A DNA stretch of 64,000 nucleotides from assembly GCA_035968315.1 (NCBI GenBank), contig JAVYIN010000005.1:930001-994000 (forward strand), written 5' to 3'. The first letter of the stretch is position 1. Each line of letters begins with the position of its first letter. A program made the translations under genes and the position numbers. The DNA comes from Nitrospira sp. Its GTDB lineage: Bacteria; Nitrospirota; Nitrospiria; Nitrospirales; Nitrospiraceae. Positions 51,058-57,578 of the stretch are shown piece by piece. Under the pieces are notes generated by a model. It was not told where the DNA came from. It saw only the letters and a program-made list of their open reading frames with translations, and ran no database searches.

Positions 51058-51498
51058 TTAAAACGACAGGTAGTCGCAGGGACCGAATATCCGCCGGCCT
51101 CCCAGTAAATACAACGTCTCCCCGGACTCCATCTGAACCGGCTTGCTCCATCGCACTTCATAGACATTCGCGGTCCGGCCCCATCTGGAGCGGGACGTAT
51201 GCACTTCGATTAACTGTTTTTCCTGAATGGAGCGTCCCATGAACAGCAGGATCCCGTCCGCACTCCGGTTGAGCGTATAGCCCTCGCCCTGCTCAATGAC
51301 AAGCGACTCAGCTTCAGCAGCCTCAAGCACCTCATACGAGCACTGTTGCCGATAGGCCGTACGCGCTTCGGCACGGCGCCACAAAGGGCTGCTCTCTGCG
51401 GAGATCGCAGCCGCGCCCTCCGTCTCTCCTCCAGTCTGATCCTGCAGTGCAACCGACGCATATTGGGAGAACACGTCCTCAAGCGAGCGCAGTTCCAT
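51058..51498 (-). CDS. PilZ-like hypothetical protein
   Basis: 146 residues. 'ARTAYRQQCSYEVLEAAEAE' followed by 'GEGYTLNRSADGILLFMGRS' looks like a PilZ-type beta-barrel start with the strand 'NRSADGILLF', but the RxxxR motif of c-di-GMP binders is not clean (RxxYRQ). The end is 'SGETLYLLGGRRIFGPCDYL'. It may be a divergent PilZ domain. It lies near a second PilZ protein (51799-52212). Confidence 0.6.
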   Translation of the reverse strand: MELRSLEDVFSQYASVALQDQTGGETEGAAAISAESSPLWRRAEARTAYRQQCSYEVLEAAEAESLVIEQGEGYTLNRSADGILLFMGRSIQEKQLIEVHTSRSRWGRTANVYEVRWSKPVQMESGETLYLLGGRRIFGPCDYLSF

Positions 51499-51798
51499 GA
51501 TCAGGCCTCCACAATCACCGGGTGAGATACCGCCCTACCATGCCTTGTGGTGAGAGCAAACACCGTACCGTGTGACCATGAGAACCAATACATTCATTAT
51601 TGGCTATTTTGGCATCTGCCACCGGATTCTATCTACCAAAGGCTAACTTAGGTGAAGGGAATAGAGGTCACTCCATCCACCGACCAATGCTTTATGTATA
51701 TGATTTTACAGAGACTATAGAAATTGTAGCCAATACCATTCACTAGCGAGGAAAGTCCTTCACCCAAACCTGGCAGGTTGTACGGGGCAATCGACGAG
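51499..51798. other. AT-richer intergenic region
   Basis: 300 bases of lower GC between two minus-strand genes. It contains a short hairpin (ccaata, cattcat, tattgg at 51581-51599), and no gene is supported. It probably holds the promoter of the PilZ-like gene at 51058. Confidence 0.35.
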
Positions 51799-52212
51799 TC
51801 AGGAACGAGGAGGACTGGCAGCAGCAGAACTGGGATATTCTGAAAATACGCTCAGGCCCTTCTGTTCATCCGCCCGGGACTTCAGCGTGCGAATGAGCTC
51901 TAGACGCAATGCGCCATTGAGCCGTTGCCGGGCCTCAAATGGCAGACGAAGAAACTCCACTCCGAACTGATGCCCCTCCACCCATTTGACCGTGCCCAGG
52001 TCGATCGGCAGGGCCGATGGTTGATCGGGCAGCAGAACACTCACGCGGACATCGCTGCCACGGAGCAGCTCCCGGTCACACATGACCGAACAGCCCTTCA
52101 GCGACAGGTTGGTCAGAACCCCTTCGCCGACAAATGACGTCCCGCCAATAATGACGGGACAGTGGAGCGGAAACCGAGGATAGGTCCGAGCATAGTGAGA
52201 AGGCACCATCAC
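51799..52212 (-). CDS. PilZ domain protein
   Basis: 137 residues. 'ARTYPRFPLHCPVIIGGTSF' contains the N-terminal PilZ Arg, 'GEGVLTNLSLKGCSVMCDRE' is the D/NxSxxG-type core (here NLSLKG), 'WVEGHQFGVEFLRL' the last strand. A cyclic-di-GMP site would use RxxR and D/NxSxxG; the first is reduced to R..R-like YPRF, so binding is uncertain. No transmembrane segment. It may be a c-di-GMP receptor for surface behaviour. Confidence 0.82.
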   Translation of the reverse strand: MMVPSHYARTYPRFPLHCPVIIGGTSFVGEGVLTNLSLKGCSVMCDRELLRGSDVRVSVLLPDQPSALPIDLGTVKWVEGHQFGVEFLRLPFEARQRLNGALRLELIRTLKSRADEQKGLSVFSEYPSSAAASPPRS

Positions 52213-52436
52213 ACCTCCATGACCTCTTAAGGGCGGATTGTACCCGGATAAACTAAACGAACGCTATCCCACCTTGGGAGGGGGCACGGCAGTCATGACA
52301 TGATTCACAAGACCCTTGGCTCTTGATTTCCTGATACGGAGGGACGGTGGACGGAGGCAGGCGGAAAACCATTTCAGAGTCTTGCCAAGAAAATGCCAAC
52401 GAGTCCCCGCACAGAAAATATTTTCCAGGAAAGCAG

Positions 52437-52463
52437 TTGACAACCACGCCATATATTGATAAT
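52437..52463 (+). promoter_or_regulatory. Promoter of a probable small RNA
   Basis: ttgaca at 52437-52442 (perfect -35) and gataat at 52458-52463 (five of six for -10) with 15-base spacing. The -10 box is inside a Fur-box-like sequence. Confidence 0.55.
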
Positions 52464-52476
52464 GAGAATAGATATC
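52458..52476 (+). promoter_or_regulatory. Fur-box-like operator
   Basis: gataatgagaatagatatc matches the 19-base Fur consensus (GATAATGATAATCATTATC) at 15 of 19 positions. It overlaps the -10 region, so binding of Fur with Fe2+ would block the promoter. Confidence 0.6.
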
Positions 52477-52591
52477 ATGAGCGAATCGGCGACGTCCTTT
52501 CCGATTTGCCCTTCCAACACGAGTCTTCGCGAGGCCAGAGGTCGTAAAGACCGGAGCCCAAGGCATCAGCCGATGCCTTGGGCTTTTTTAT
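52470..52591 (+). ncRNA. Putative Fur-regulated small RNA (about 120 nt)
   Basis: Between a Fur-box promoter and a perfect intrinsic terminator lies about 120 bases with no ribosome site before the only ATG (52477), whose frame reads through the terminator. A small internal hairpin (ggtc gtaaa gacc, 52540-52552) precedes the terminator. Layout resembles iron-repressed sRNAs such as RyhB/PrrF in Proteobacteria; no sequence homology is claimed. Targets are unknown. Confidence 0.5.
52555..52591 (+). terminator. Strong intrinsic terminator
   Basis: agcccaaggcatc, loop agcc, gatgccttgggct, followed by ttttttatt: a perfect 13-bp stem plus a T-tract, the clearest terminator in the window. No gene lies between it and the promoter at 52437. 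Confidence 0.9.
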
Positions 52592-52654
52592 TATCAGCAC
52601 GACGCTACACACAGTCGGCAATCAGGAATGACTGCCTACACGAAAGGAGAAGCG

Positions 52655-52840
52655 ATGACCGGAGCATGCCAGAAATGCGGTGGATTGTTAGTCGTTGACA
52701 GAGTGCTGGACTACTACGGACCAATGGCGGGGGTGAAATGCGTCAACTGCGGATGGTTTCGCCGGGATCTCCAGCCCTGGTTCACCCCGGCAGGAAGATC
52801 GATAGGCCGCGGGTCTTCACGCAATCGGCTCACACAATAG
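52655..52840 (+). CDS. Small zinc-ribbon protein
   Basis: 61 residues from the ATG with AAAGGAG 6 bases upstream (a longer frame starts at 52628). Two Cys pairs: CQKCGG at residues 5-10 and CVNCGW at about 30-35, a rubredoxin/zinc-ribbon knuckle pair. The tail is basic. Function unknown. It is followed by a peroxiredoxin-like gene 10 bases later. Confidence 0.75.
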   Translation: MTGACQKCGGLLVVDRVLDYYGPMAGVKCVNCGWFRRDLQPWFTPAGRSIGRGSSRNRLTQ

Positions 52841-52850
52841 GAGAAGCGCC

Positions 52851-53249
52851 GTGAAACAAACCGGAACGTATGCGTTGGATTTTCAGGGGCCGGCACTCAT
52901 TGGAGACCGTCTCACCTATCTGCGTGGTGCACAATATGCCGATACGGTTGTCGCGCTGTGCTTTCCGCCTGATGCCAGGCTGATTTCGGCGGAAAAGATC
53001 GATTGGCAAGCACACCGGCTGCAGGAGCTTGGCGCAGCCCTGCTGATCGTCTGCTCCAGCGCCTACCCCTTGCGTCGCTTGTGGGCGGACCAAAGGAATA
53101 CCCTCGCCACACCGGTCTTGGCCGATCTTTGCGGGCGCATCCGCCGGTCATTCGGCGTCGCCGTCGCGGAGGAGGCCCAGCGATGCCACACATTCGTAAT
53201 CGACCGGATGGGCATCCTGCGGTTGCGCGTGAACCATGACTTTATCTGA
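52851..53249 (+). CDS. Peroxiredoxin-like protein lacking the peroxidatic cysteine
   Basis: 132 residues from a GTG start with AGGAG upstream. The thioredoxin/AhpC fold is visible: 'VVALCFPPDARLISAEKIDW' at the place of FYPxxFTxxC, 'ELGAALLIVCSSAYPLRRLW', 'RCHTFVIDRMGILRLRVNHD'. The residue corresponding to the peroxidatic Cys of AhpC/TSA is missing, so it is probably not a peroxidase. It is one of a series with a zinc ribbon and a small Cys protein next to a Fur-type site. Confidence 0.7.
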   Translation: MKQTGTYALDFQGPALIGDRLTYLRGAQYADTVVALCFPPDARLISAEKIDWQAHRLQELGAALLIVCSSAYPLRRLWADQRNTLATPVLADLCGRIRRSFGVAVAEEAQRCHTFVIDRMGILRLRVNHDFI

Positions 53250-53294
53250 CCACTGTCCAGTACCCATTGCCTGCCAAGCCGAAAGGAGACTGCC

Positions 53295-53516
53295 GTGAGG
53301 GAGAAGAATTTACAGATCCTTGGACCGACGAAGTTGGTGCTGTGCGAATGCGGACGGCTGCACGTGACCTGCGGCGCCGTCACGCTCCATTTCGACCGCG
53401 ACGAATTCCTCGTATTTGCCGGCTCAATGAACCGGCTCGCGGCAATCGTGAAACAGCAGCCTGTCCATGCGGGAGGAGCAGCCAGGCCGGACGCACAGAC
53501 CCAGATGTGCCATTAA
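53295..53516 (+). CDS. Small Cys-containing hypothetical protein
   Basis: 73 residues from a GTG start with AAAGGAG 6 bases before it. 'KLVLCECGRLHVTCGAVTLHFDRDEF' (seen in part) has a CxC and a third Cys, a beta-strand pair typical of small iron-associated proteins of unknown function. The C-terminus is variable. It is the third gene of the run that starts at 52655, 46 bases after the second. Confidence 0.65.
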   Translation: MREKNLQILGPTKLVLCECGRLHVTCGAVTLHFDRDEFLVFAGSMNRLAAIVKQQPVHAGGAARPDAQTQMCH

Positions 53517-53584
53517 AAGAACCGCGCCTTCTTTCTTCTTGTCCTTCCGCAGGCCTAGAATACTTTTATATAGGGAGGGACAAC

Positions 53585-54409
53585 GTGCGACTCCGATGTG
53601 CCGCCATAGGGCTGCTGGCCTCATTCCTTTTCGCATCTGCTTCCGCCGCCTCAGGCAAGACGGCCAGAGAAAAGAATGATCTGATCGGTCCGGTTCGATC
53701 CGTCGTCACCATGACACCAGACTCGTCCTTCGCTGACACCTATGATCGCGCGGGCAATCTGACCGAGGCACTCATCTATCAACGGGACGAACACACCTCA
53801 GTCCGGTATGTCTTTACCTATGGCCAGCGAGGCGAGCTGCAAGAAGAGAACGCCTATGAGACCGACGGGACGCTCAGCTACCGCAAACTCTTCGCCTACG
53901 CGCACGACCCAGACGGCCTGGAAACAGCCGTGGCCGCCGCCTCGCAAGAAGGCGAGTTTCACCATGTGGAATTTTCACGCTACGACCGGCACGGAACCCT
54001 GTCCGAAACGATCCGTGCCGACAGAGCAGGGACGAGCCGAAATCTGTTCGATGTCCTCGGACGCCTCCTCTATTCAGGGCAATACAGAGAAGGGCAATTG
54101 CTGGGCGAGTCAGGCCGCACCTATGACAGCCAAGGCAGATTGATCGCGGTGACCAGTTACAGCCCCGGTGGAGTAGTCGCAGGAAGAGTTACGCACGAGT
54201 ACGACGAGGTGGGGAAACGGATCCGGACGACGACCGAGACCCTTCAGCACGGTGGGACGAGCCGATGGATCACCACCTATGAATACGACGGCGCAGGCAA
54301 CTGGATTAAAGAACTCACGCGGCAGGAACCGAGTACTCCATCAGCTACCGAATCAGCGCCAAGCCAGATGCTGCAAGAGCGGCTGATCGATTATTACGAA
54401 ACACGGTAA
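53585..54409 (+). CDS. Secreted protein with RHS/YD-like repeats
   Basis: 274 residues from a GTG start with GGGAGG 5 bases upstream. Signal peptide 'LRCAAIGLLASFLFASASAA'. The rest is a series of about 20-residue beta-hairpin units, for example 'DTYDRAGNLTEALIYQRDEH', YDRHGTLSETIRADRAG, 'YDSQGRLIAVTSYSPGG', 'YEYDGAGNWIKELTRQEP', the YD/RHS-type pattern. These fold into beta-barrel or solenoid shells. No toxin domain is attached, so a structural or adhesion role is likelier than an RHS toxin. Confidence 0.78.
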   Translation: MRLRCAAIGLLASFLFASASAASGKTAREKNDLIGPVRSVVTMTPDSSFADTYDRAGNLTEALIYQRDEHTSVRYVFTYGQRGELQEENAYETDGTLSYRKLFAYAHDPDGLETAVAAASQEGEFHHVEFSRYDRHGTLSETIRADRAGTSRNLFDVLGRLLYSGQYREGQLLGESGRTYDSQGRLIAVTSYSPGGVVAGRVTHEYDEVGKRIRTTTETLQHGGTSRWITTYEYDGAGNWIKELTRQEPSTPSATESAPSQMLQERLIDYYETR

Positions 54410-54500
54410 CGCCGAACTCGGATGGCGGAGCTGGACATTCAGAAAAAGATTCCCGACCCCTTTGTTTCCGACCCGCTTATTCGTCCGGCGAGGCACTTCT

Positions 54501-54854
54501 TTAGTGTCGCGGATCACGACTTTCAGGCCAACAGGAGTATCTGATTTCAATCTTCCCATTCTTATTAGAGGTGACAATCCTGGGACCACCTCGTAAAATG
54601 GTTTCCTCGGCGCCTGAAATATTATCATTCTTATTCTTAAGCCTCGTGAAGTGGTCTGCGAGTGCCTTCTCTTGTAGTTCTACACACTCTTCAAAAGTCT
54701 TCGCAGTTCCGACTACGGTCCATTCTTTTGAACTACTATCCCCTGGTAAAATTACTTGCAAGTCATGCCAGAGAATCCAAGCACAGTCGGCAAGGACGAT
54801 CGTAGACGTAGCGGTTATTAAGGCCGTGAGGACAACGATCATTGCTAACTTCAT
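54501..54854 (-). CDS. Secreted Cys-containing hypothetical protein, third gene of a PIN operon
   Basis: 117 residues. Signal peptide 'LAMIVVLTALITATSTIVLA' then DCAWILWHDLQ. The mature part is Lys/Glu-rich ('AKTFEECVELQEKALADHFT') with three cysteines in total, ending with 'NGKIEIRYSCWPESRDPRH'. Translation starts 3 bases past the PIN stop, and the AAGGAGG that serves it lies within the end of the PIN gene. It may be periplasmic. No family recognised. Confidence 0.65.
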   Translation of the reverse strand: MKLAMIVVLTALITATSTIVLADCAWILWHDLQVILPGDSSSKEWTVVGTAKTFEECVELQEKALADHFTRLKNKNDNISGAEETILRGGPRIVTSNKNGKIEIRYSCWPESRDPRH

Positions 54855-54857
54855 ATT

Positions 54858-55367
54858 TCATTCCTCCTTTTCGAGCAGGAAACGGACGAGTCGTTCAAAT
54901 GTCCAGATCTCGCATCGCATGGTATGAGCCATGACTCGCTTCGTGAGTGTACGATCATCAGTGACCAACACGTCAGCCTTGGCTGCAGCAGTGGCACCGA
55001 TTAGCGCATCCTGCATTTTGCCGCGCCCACTAGTGGTGAACACTTCTAGCTCAGCGGCGGAATCCTTTATCTCGGCGTGGCCCAACCTAGAGATCCCAAG
55101 CACGAAGCCGGAAGTAGGGAGTTCAATGATCGGGAGCACATCATATACCTCCAGAAGCTGTGCGCGGCGCCCCGCATCACTCGTCTGGGCAAGCTGATCC
55201 CTGACTACGTGGATGAGTACGAAAACGATGCCACGTTGCTTGGCGGCTGCACTGATTTCATCCAACAATTTTGTGCTCACGAGCGAATTGATAGCATCCG
55301 TATCAAGAGCGATGCGCTTCACTCCACCAACGTCATCACCGTTGGTTACAACTCCATCACCAGTCAT
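54858..55367 (-). CDS. PIN-domain protein
   Basis: 169 residues. PIN nuclease traits: 'VKRIALDTDAINSLVSTKLL' (first Asp, then DAINSL), 'FVLIHVVRDQLAQTSDAGRR', 'GKMQDALIGATAAAKADVLVTDDRTL' (acidic residues after about 100 residues), ending 'TFERLVRFLLEKEE'. Three or four acidic residues of the Mg-binding site are present. PIN proteins cut RNA, usually as VapC toxins with an antitoxin, but here the upstream gene is a 53-residue membrane protein rather than a known antitoxin. ATG 55367; AGG(AGG) inside the previous gene. Confidence 0.75.
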   Translation of the reverse strand: MTGDGVVTNGDDVGGVKRIALDTDAINSLVSTKLLDEISAAAKQRGIVFVLIHVVRDQLAQTSDAGRRAQLLEVYDVLPIIELPTSGFVLGISRLGHAEIKDSAAELEVFTTSGRGKMQDALIGATAAAKADVLVTDDRTLTKRVMAHTMRCEIWTFERLVRFLLEKEE

Positions 55368-55370
55368 TGG

Positions 55371-55532
55371 CTAGAGCCTCCGTTCCGTCCGATCTAAAAG
55401 CTCAATAATTCTACCTAGCAGGACTTCGATAGCCGCAAGCCTCTGAATAATAAGATGGGCGTTGTATGCCATCCAGGTGCCCAATGTGCACACTAGAACC
55501 ACGGCCACTATCACATAGGTATTCTCAGCCAT
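55371..55532 (-). CDS. Small membrane protein, first gene of the PIN operon
   Basis: 53 residues (MAENTYVIVAVVLVCTLGTW, MAYNAHLIIQRL, LGRIIELLDRTERRL). A single transmembrane helix near residues 6-22, then an amphipathic helix. AAGGAGGAAAT lies directly before its ATG, the best ribosome site in the region. Its end overlaps by 4 bases' distance the PIN start (stop at 55371-55373, PIN ATG at 55367), so they are coupled. Too short for most gene finders. Confidence 0.7.
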   Translation of the reverse strand: MAENTYVIVAVVLVCTLGTWMAYNAHLIIQRLAAIEVLLGRIIELLDRTERRL

Positions 55533-55557
55533 ATTTCCTCCTTATCTGTCAAAGAAC

Positions 55558-55586
55558 GAGGGTCAGGTCTTGCAATCACGCATTCG
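55558..55586. repeat. Solo REP-like sequence
   Basis: gagggtcaggtcttgcaat and the following cacgcatt. It has the GGGTCA...TTGC architecture seen at the ends of the Y1 transposase element (2026), though not the same sequence. No transposase gene is near it. Confidence 0.45.
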
Positions 55587-55677
55587 GGAGAAACCAACGT
55601 GGTCGTGAGCCTTTTTCCGACTGCGCGACGCGATGCAGTCCAGGCCATCCCCGTCTCACTGTGCGCGATGGCCACGC

Positions 55678-55995
55678 TTACGCGGCCCGGTGGGTGTGAG
55701 GCCCAGGCACCAGCGTAATATCGAGCCGCCCGCCGCAGGCCAGGACAATCCTCTGCAGCGTGCGAAGTTCATAGCGATCGTACTCCGCGTTTTCGTACCG
55801 GCTGATGGCCGAGGCCGTGGTTTTCGCTCGCTGCGCCACTTGCGCCTGAGTCAGTCCGGCCTCTTGACGCAGCCGGGAAAGCTGCTCACCAATGGCTAGC
55901 TTCTGCATTTCCGCCTCGAACCCTTTGCGAAACTTCGAATCTGCCAGTTTTCTATCCAGCCACCCCTTGCCCGTTCTTGCTGCTTTAGCTTTCAT
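55678..55995 (-). CDS. XRE-family antitoxin-like regulator
   Basis: 105 residues from the ATG at 55995. 'DRKLADSKFRKGFEAEMQKL' is a HigA-like lead-in; the HTH (about residues 40-85) is 'LGRLRQEAGLTQAQVAQRAK' (L is S in the sequence) and TTASAISRYENAEYDRYELRTL, with 'IVLACGGRLDITLVPG' behind it. It is probably the antitoxin half of a hig-type pair whose toxin stub overlaps its start. It could act as a stand-alone repressor. Confidence 0.8.
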   Translation of the reverse strand: MKAKAARTGKGWLDRKLADSKFRKGFEAEMQKLAIGEQLSRLRQEAGLTQAQVAQRAKTTASAISRYENAEYDRYELRTLQRIVLACGGRLDITLVPGPHTHRAA

Positions 55996-56080
55996 GTTTC
56001 CCTCTCCCCTCACAGTCTTTCTTGCAGGCTTCTGCCGGAGCAGCCCCGCCCGGAGCGATGTAGAACTCGATCCGAAACAC
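55985..56080 (-). pseudogene. Stub of a RelE/HigB-type toxin, internally deleted
   Basis: 31 codons from a GTG at 56080: VFRIEFYIAPGGAAPAEACK and KDCEGRGKHES. The first 17 residues match the start of RelE/HigB toxins (xFxIEFYxxPGG); the rest looks like the last residues of such a protein. Its stop overlaps the antitoxin start by 11 bases, as in intact pairs, so about 70 central codons seem to have been lost. Confidence 0.5.
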
Positions 56081-56299
56081 CGCGCCGTCATGGACCAGGC
56101 GGCGTACCGGCACCTTGCTCGATAGACGTGCATTCTCCCTCTTTCGGAAACATAGCATATACGCTACAAATCGAACAAGCACGCAGCGATGACCTTCTTG
56201 TCTCTCGCCTAAAGACTTGCGAGATCGTGGCAGCAGGATTCGCGATGCCGGAAGTCCGCCAGTGTTGCCTACAGCACCAGTTTCGTATATACATAACTG

Positions 56300-56587
56300 G
56301 TGTTCGAATGGGACCCCAGGAAGGCCACCAGCAACAAGACCAAGCATGGGGTCTCCTTTGAAGAAGCCGGTACGGCCTTCTTTGACTCAGCCGGCCTTGA
56401 CGGTGAGGACGTCGCCCACTCGACCACGGAAACGAGACGATTCCGGCTGGCACAATCGGCAGCCGGTCACATTCTCGTCATCGCGTATACGCTCAGGAGC
56501 CACGGCCATGAAAAAACTATCAGAGTCATCAGTGCGCGACGGGCGAACCGGAAAGAAAAAAAGCGCTACCAAGAAGCGAAAGATTGA
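56300..56587 (+). CDS. brnT: BrnT-family toxin
   Basis: 95 residues (GTG start). 'FEWDPRKATSNKTKHGVSFE' and EAGTAFFDS, then 'RFRLAQSAAGHILVIAYTLR' and TIRVISARRANRKEKKRYQE, the BrnT RelE-like RNase pattern. All expected blocks are present, including the ISARRAN core. The BrnA antitoxin starts within its end (56508), the usual overlapping arrangement. Confidence 0.9.
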   Translation: MFEWDPRKATSNKTKHGVSFEEAGTAFFDSAGLDGEDVAHSTTETRRFRLAQSAAGHILVIAYTLRSHGHEKTIRVISARRANRKEKKRYQEAKD

Positions 56588-56801
56588 TTATTCGGACATC
56601 CCTCCACTCTCCGACCGGCAACTTGCCTCTATGCGTCGAATAGGACGACCTCCTTTGGGCGAGGAGCGGCGGCAACTCATTGCCATCCGGCTAGATTCTA
56701 ATGTGCTCCGCTGGCTGAAATCCCTCGCAGCCGAGCGGGAAGTTCCCTACCAATCACTCATCAACGACCTGTTGGCGGGAGAGATGAAGAAGGCCAGCTA
56801 G
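56508..56801 (+). CDS. brnA: BrnA-family antitoxin
   Basis: 97 residues from ATG 56508. Basic N-terminal segment (GRTGKKKSATKKRKIDY), then 'RRIGRPPLGEERRQLIAIRLDSNVLRWLKS' (ribbon-helix-helix, seen in part) and 'EVPYQSLINDLLAGEMKK', a normal BrnA/RHH antitoxin. Overlap with brnT by 80 bases in another frame. Confidence 0.88.
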   Translation: MKKLSESSVRDGRTGKKKSATKKRKIDYSDIPPLSDRQLASMRRIGRPPLGEERRQLIAIRLDSNVLRWLKSLAAEREVPYQSLINDLLAGEMKKAS

Positions 56802-56840
56802 CCTCTTCTTCTAACCCCGCATTTTCCTCCAGGCAATCCT

Positions 56841-56878
56841 CCCTCTGGAATTTCTCCATCCCCCTCTGGAATTTCTCC
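56841..56878. repeat. 17-base direct repeat
   Basis: ccctctggaatttctcc occurs twice, at 56841 and 56862, 21 bases apart. Nothing more is known about it. Confidence 0.6.
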
Positions 56879-56890
56879 CCAACTCTTAGA

Positions 56891-56925
56891 TCGTTTCTCG
56901 TATCTCGTCGTTCGTCGTTCGCATG
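56891..56925. repeat. Tandem 7-mer array, five units
   Basis: Units tcgtttc, tcgtatc, tcgtcgt, tcgtcgt, tcgcatg. It lies in the 200-base gap between brnA and the response regulator. Confidence 0.7.
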
Positions 56926-57020
56926 ACTTTTACCGATTAACTCACTGTTATTCCGCAGCATTCCGCCATCACTCCATCCCCTATCGTCCTCGGCACGGTC
57001 CCTGCTGATACATTTCACCG

Positions 57021-57578
57021 ATGCCGACTCATTCTTCCATACTCTTGATCGACGACAGCCCCGGCGAGTGCGAACTGTTTCGCCTGGCGCTGAAGCAGAC
57101 CGGGCTCGATGTCGCCCTCTTTACCGAGCAGGATGCCGAGGCGGCGTTTCATTTTCTTGAGGACCGTTATCACCAATCACCTATCCAATACTCCTCTAGC
57201 GAGACGGCTGGCGTGGTCTCCACTGCGCGCGTCGAACGAGGGGAGTCTTCGACCGCGCGTTCCGCGAGCACAGAGACCATGCCAGCCGTCTCGCACTCCC
57301 TCCCTTCCCTCATTCTGTTGGACCTCCACCTTCGCGGTGAGGACGGCTGCGAGTTGTTGAAACGGCTCAGGTCTGATGCGCGGTTTGCCGCGATCCCCAT
57401 CGTCATCTTCACCACGTCGGATGACCAGCAGGATGTCGCTCGCTGTTATGCCGGCGGAGCCAATGGCTATGTCGTAAAACCCGGCACCTTTGCGGAACTC
57501 ATTCAATGCAGCGGCGATCTCTGCCGCTTTTGGCTGGATCGAAACAGAGTACCGTCAATGATTGGAACCCCATGCTGA
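57021..57578 (+). CDS. Receiver-only response regulator with a repeat-encoded insertion
   Basis: 185 residues, larger than a normal 120-140 residue receiver. HSSILLIDDSPGECELFRLA (acidic pair), SLILLDLHLRGEDGCELLKR (phospho-acceptor Asp), 'AIPIVIFTTSDDQQDVARCY' (Thr switch), NGYVVKPGTFAEL (Lys). No output domain. Between the first and second blocks lies about 30 extra residues (QSPIQYSSSETAGVVS..., SSTARSASTETMPAV) encoded by repeat element B3. The stop overlaps the next start codon, so it is coupled to the RND pump gene. Confidence 0.82.
   Translation: MPTHSSILLIDDSPGECELFRLALKQTGLDVALFTEQDAEAAFHFLEDRYHQSPIQYSSSETAGVVSTARVERGESSTARSASTETMPAVSHSLPSLILLDLHLRGEDGCELLKRLRSDARFAAIPIVIFTTSDDQQDVARCYAGGANGYVVKPGTFAELIQCSGDLCRFWLDRNRVPSMIGTPC
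57201..57292. repeat. Palindromic interspersed element, family B, copy 3, inside a gene
   Basis: Inverted ends gagacggctggcgtggtctc (57201-57220) and gagaccatgccagccgtctc (57273-57292), 19 of 20 matching. The inside shares actgcgcgcgtcgaacgag and 'gaccgcgcgttccgcgagc' with copies 1 and 2. It is read through in the response regulator frame. Confidence 0.85.

Noticed and set aside
52456-52698. 80-codon frame that overlaps the putative sRNA
   Set aside because: No ribosome site and it reads straight through the perfect terminator, so it is unlikely to be translated.
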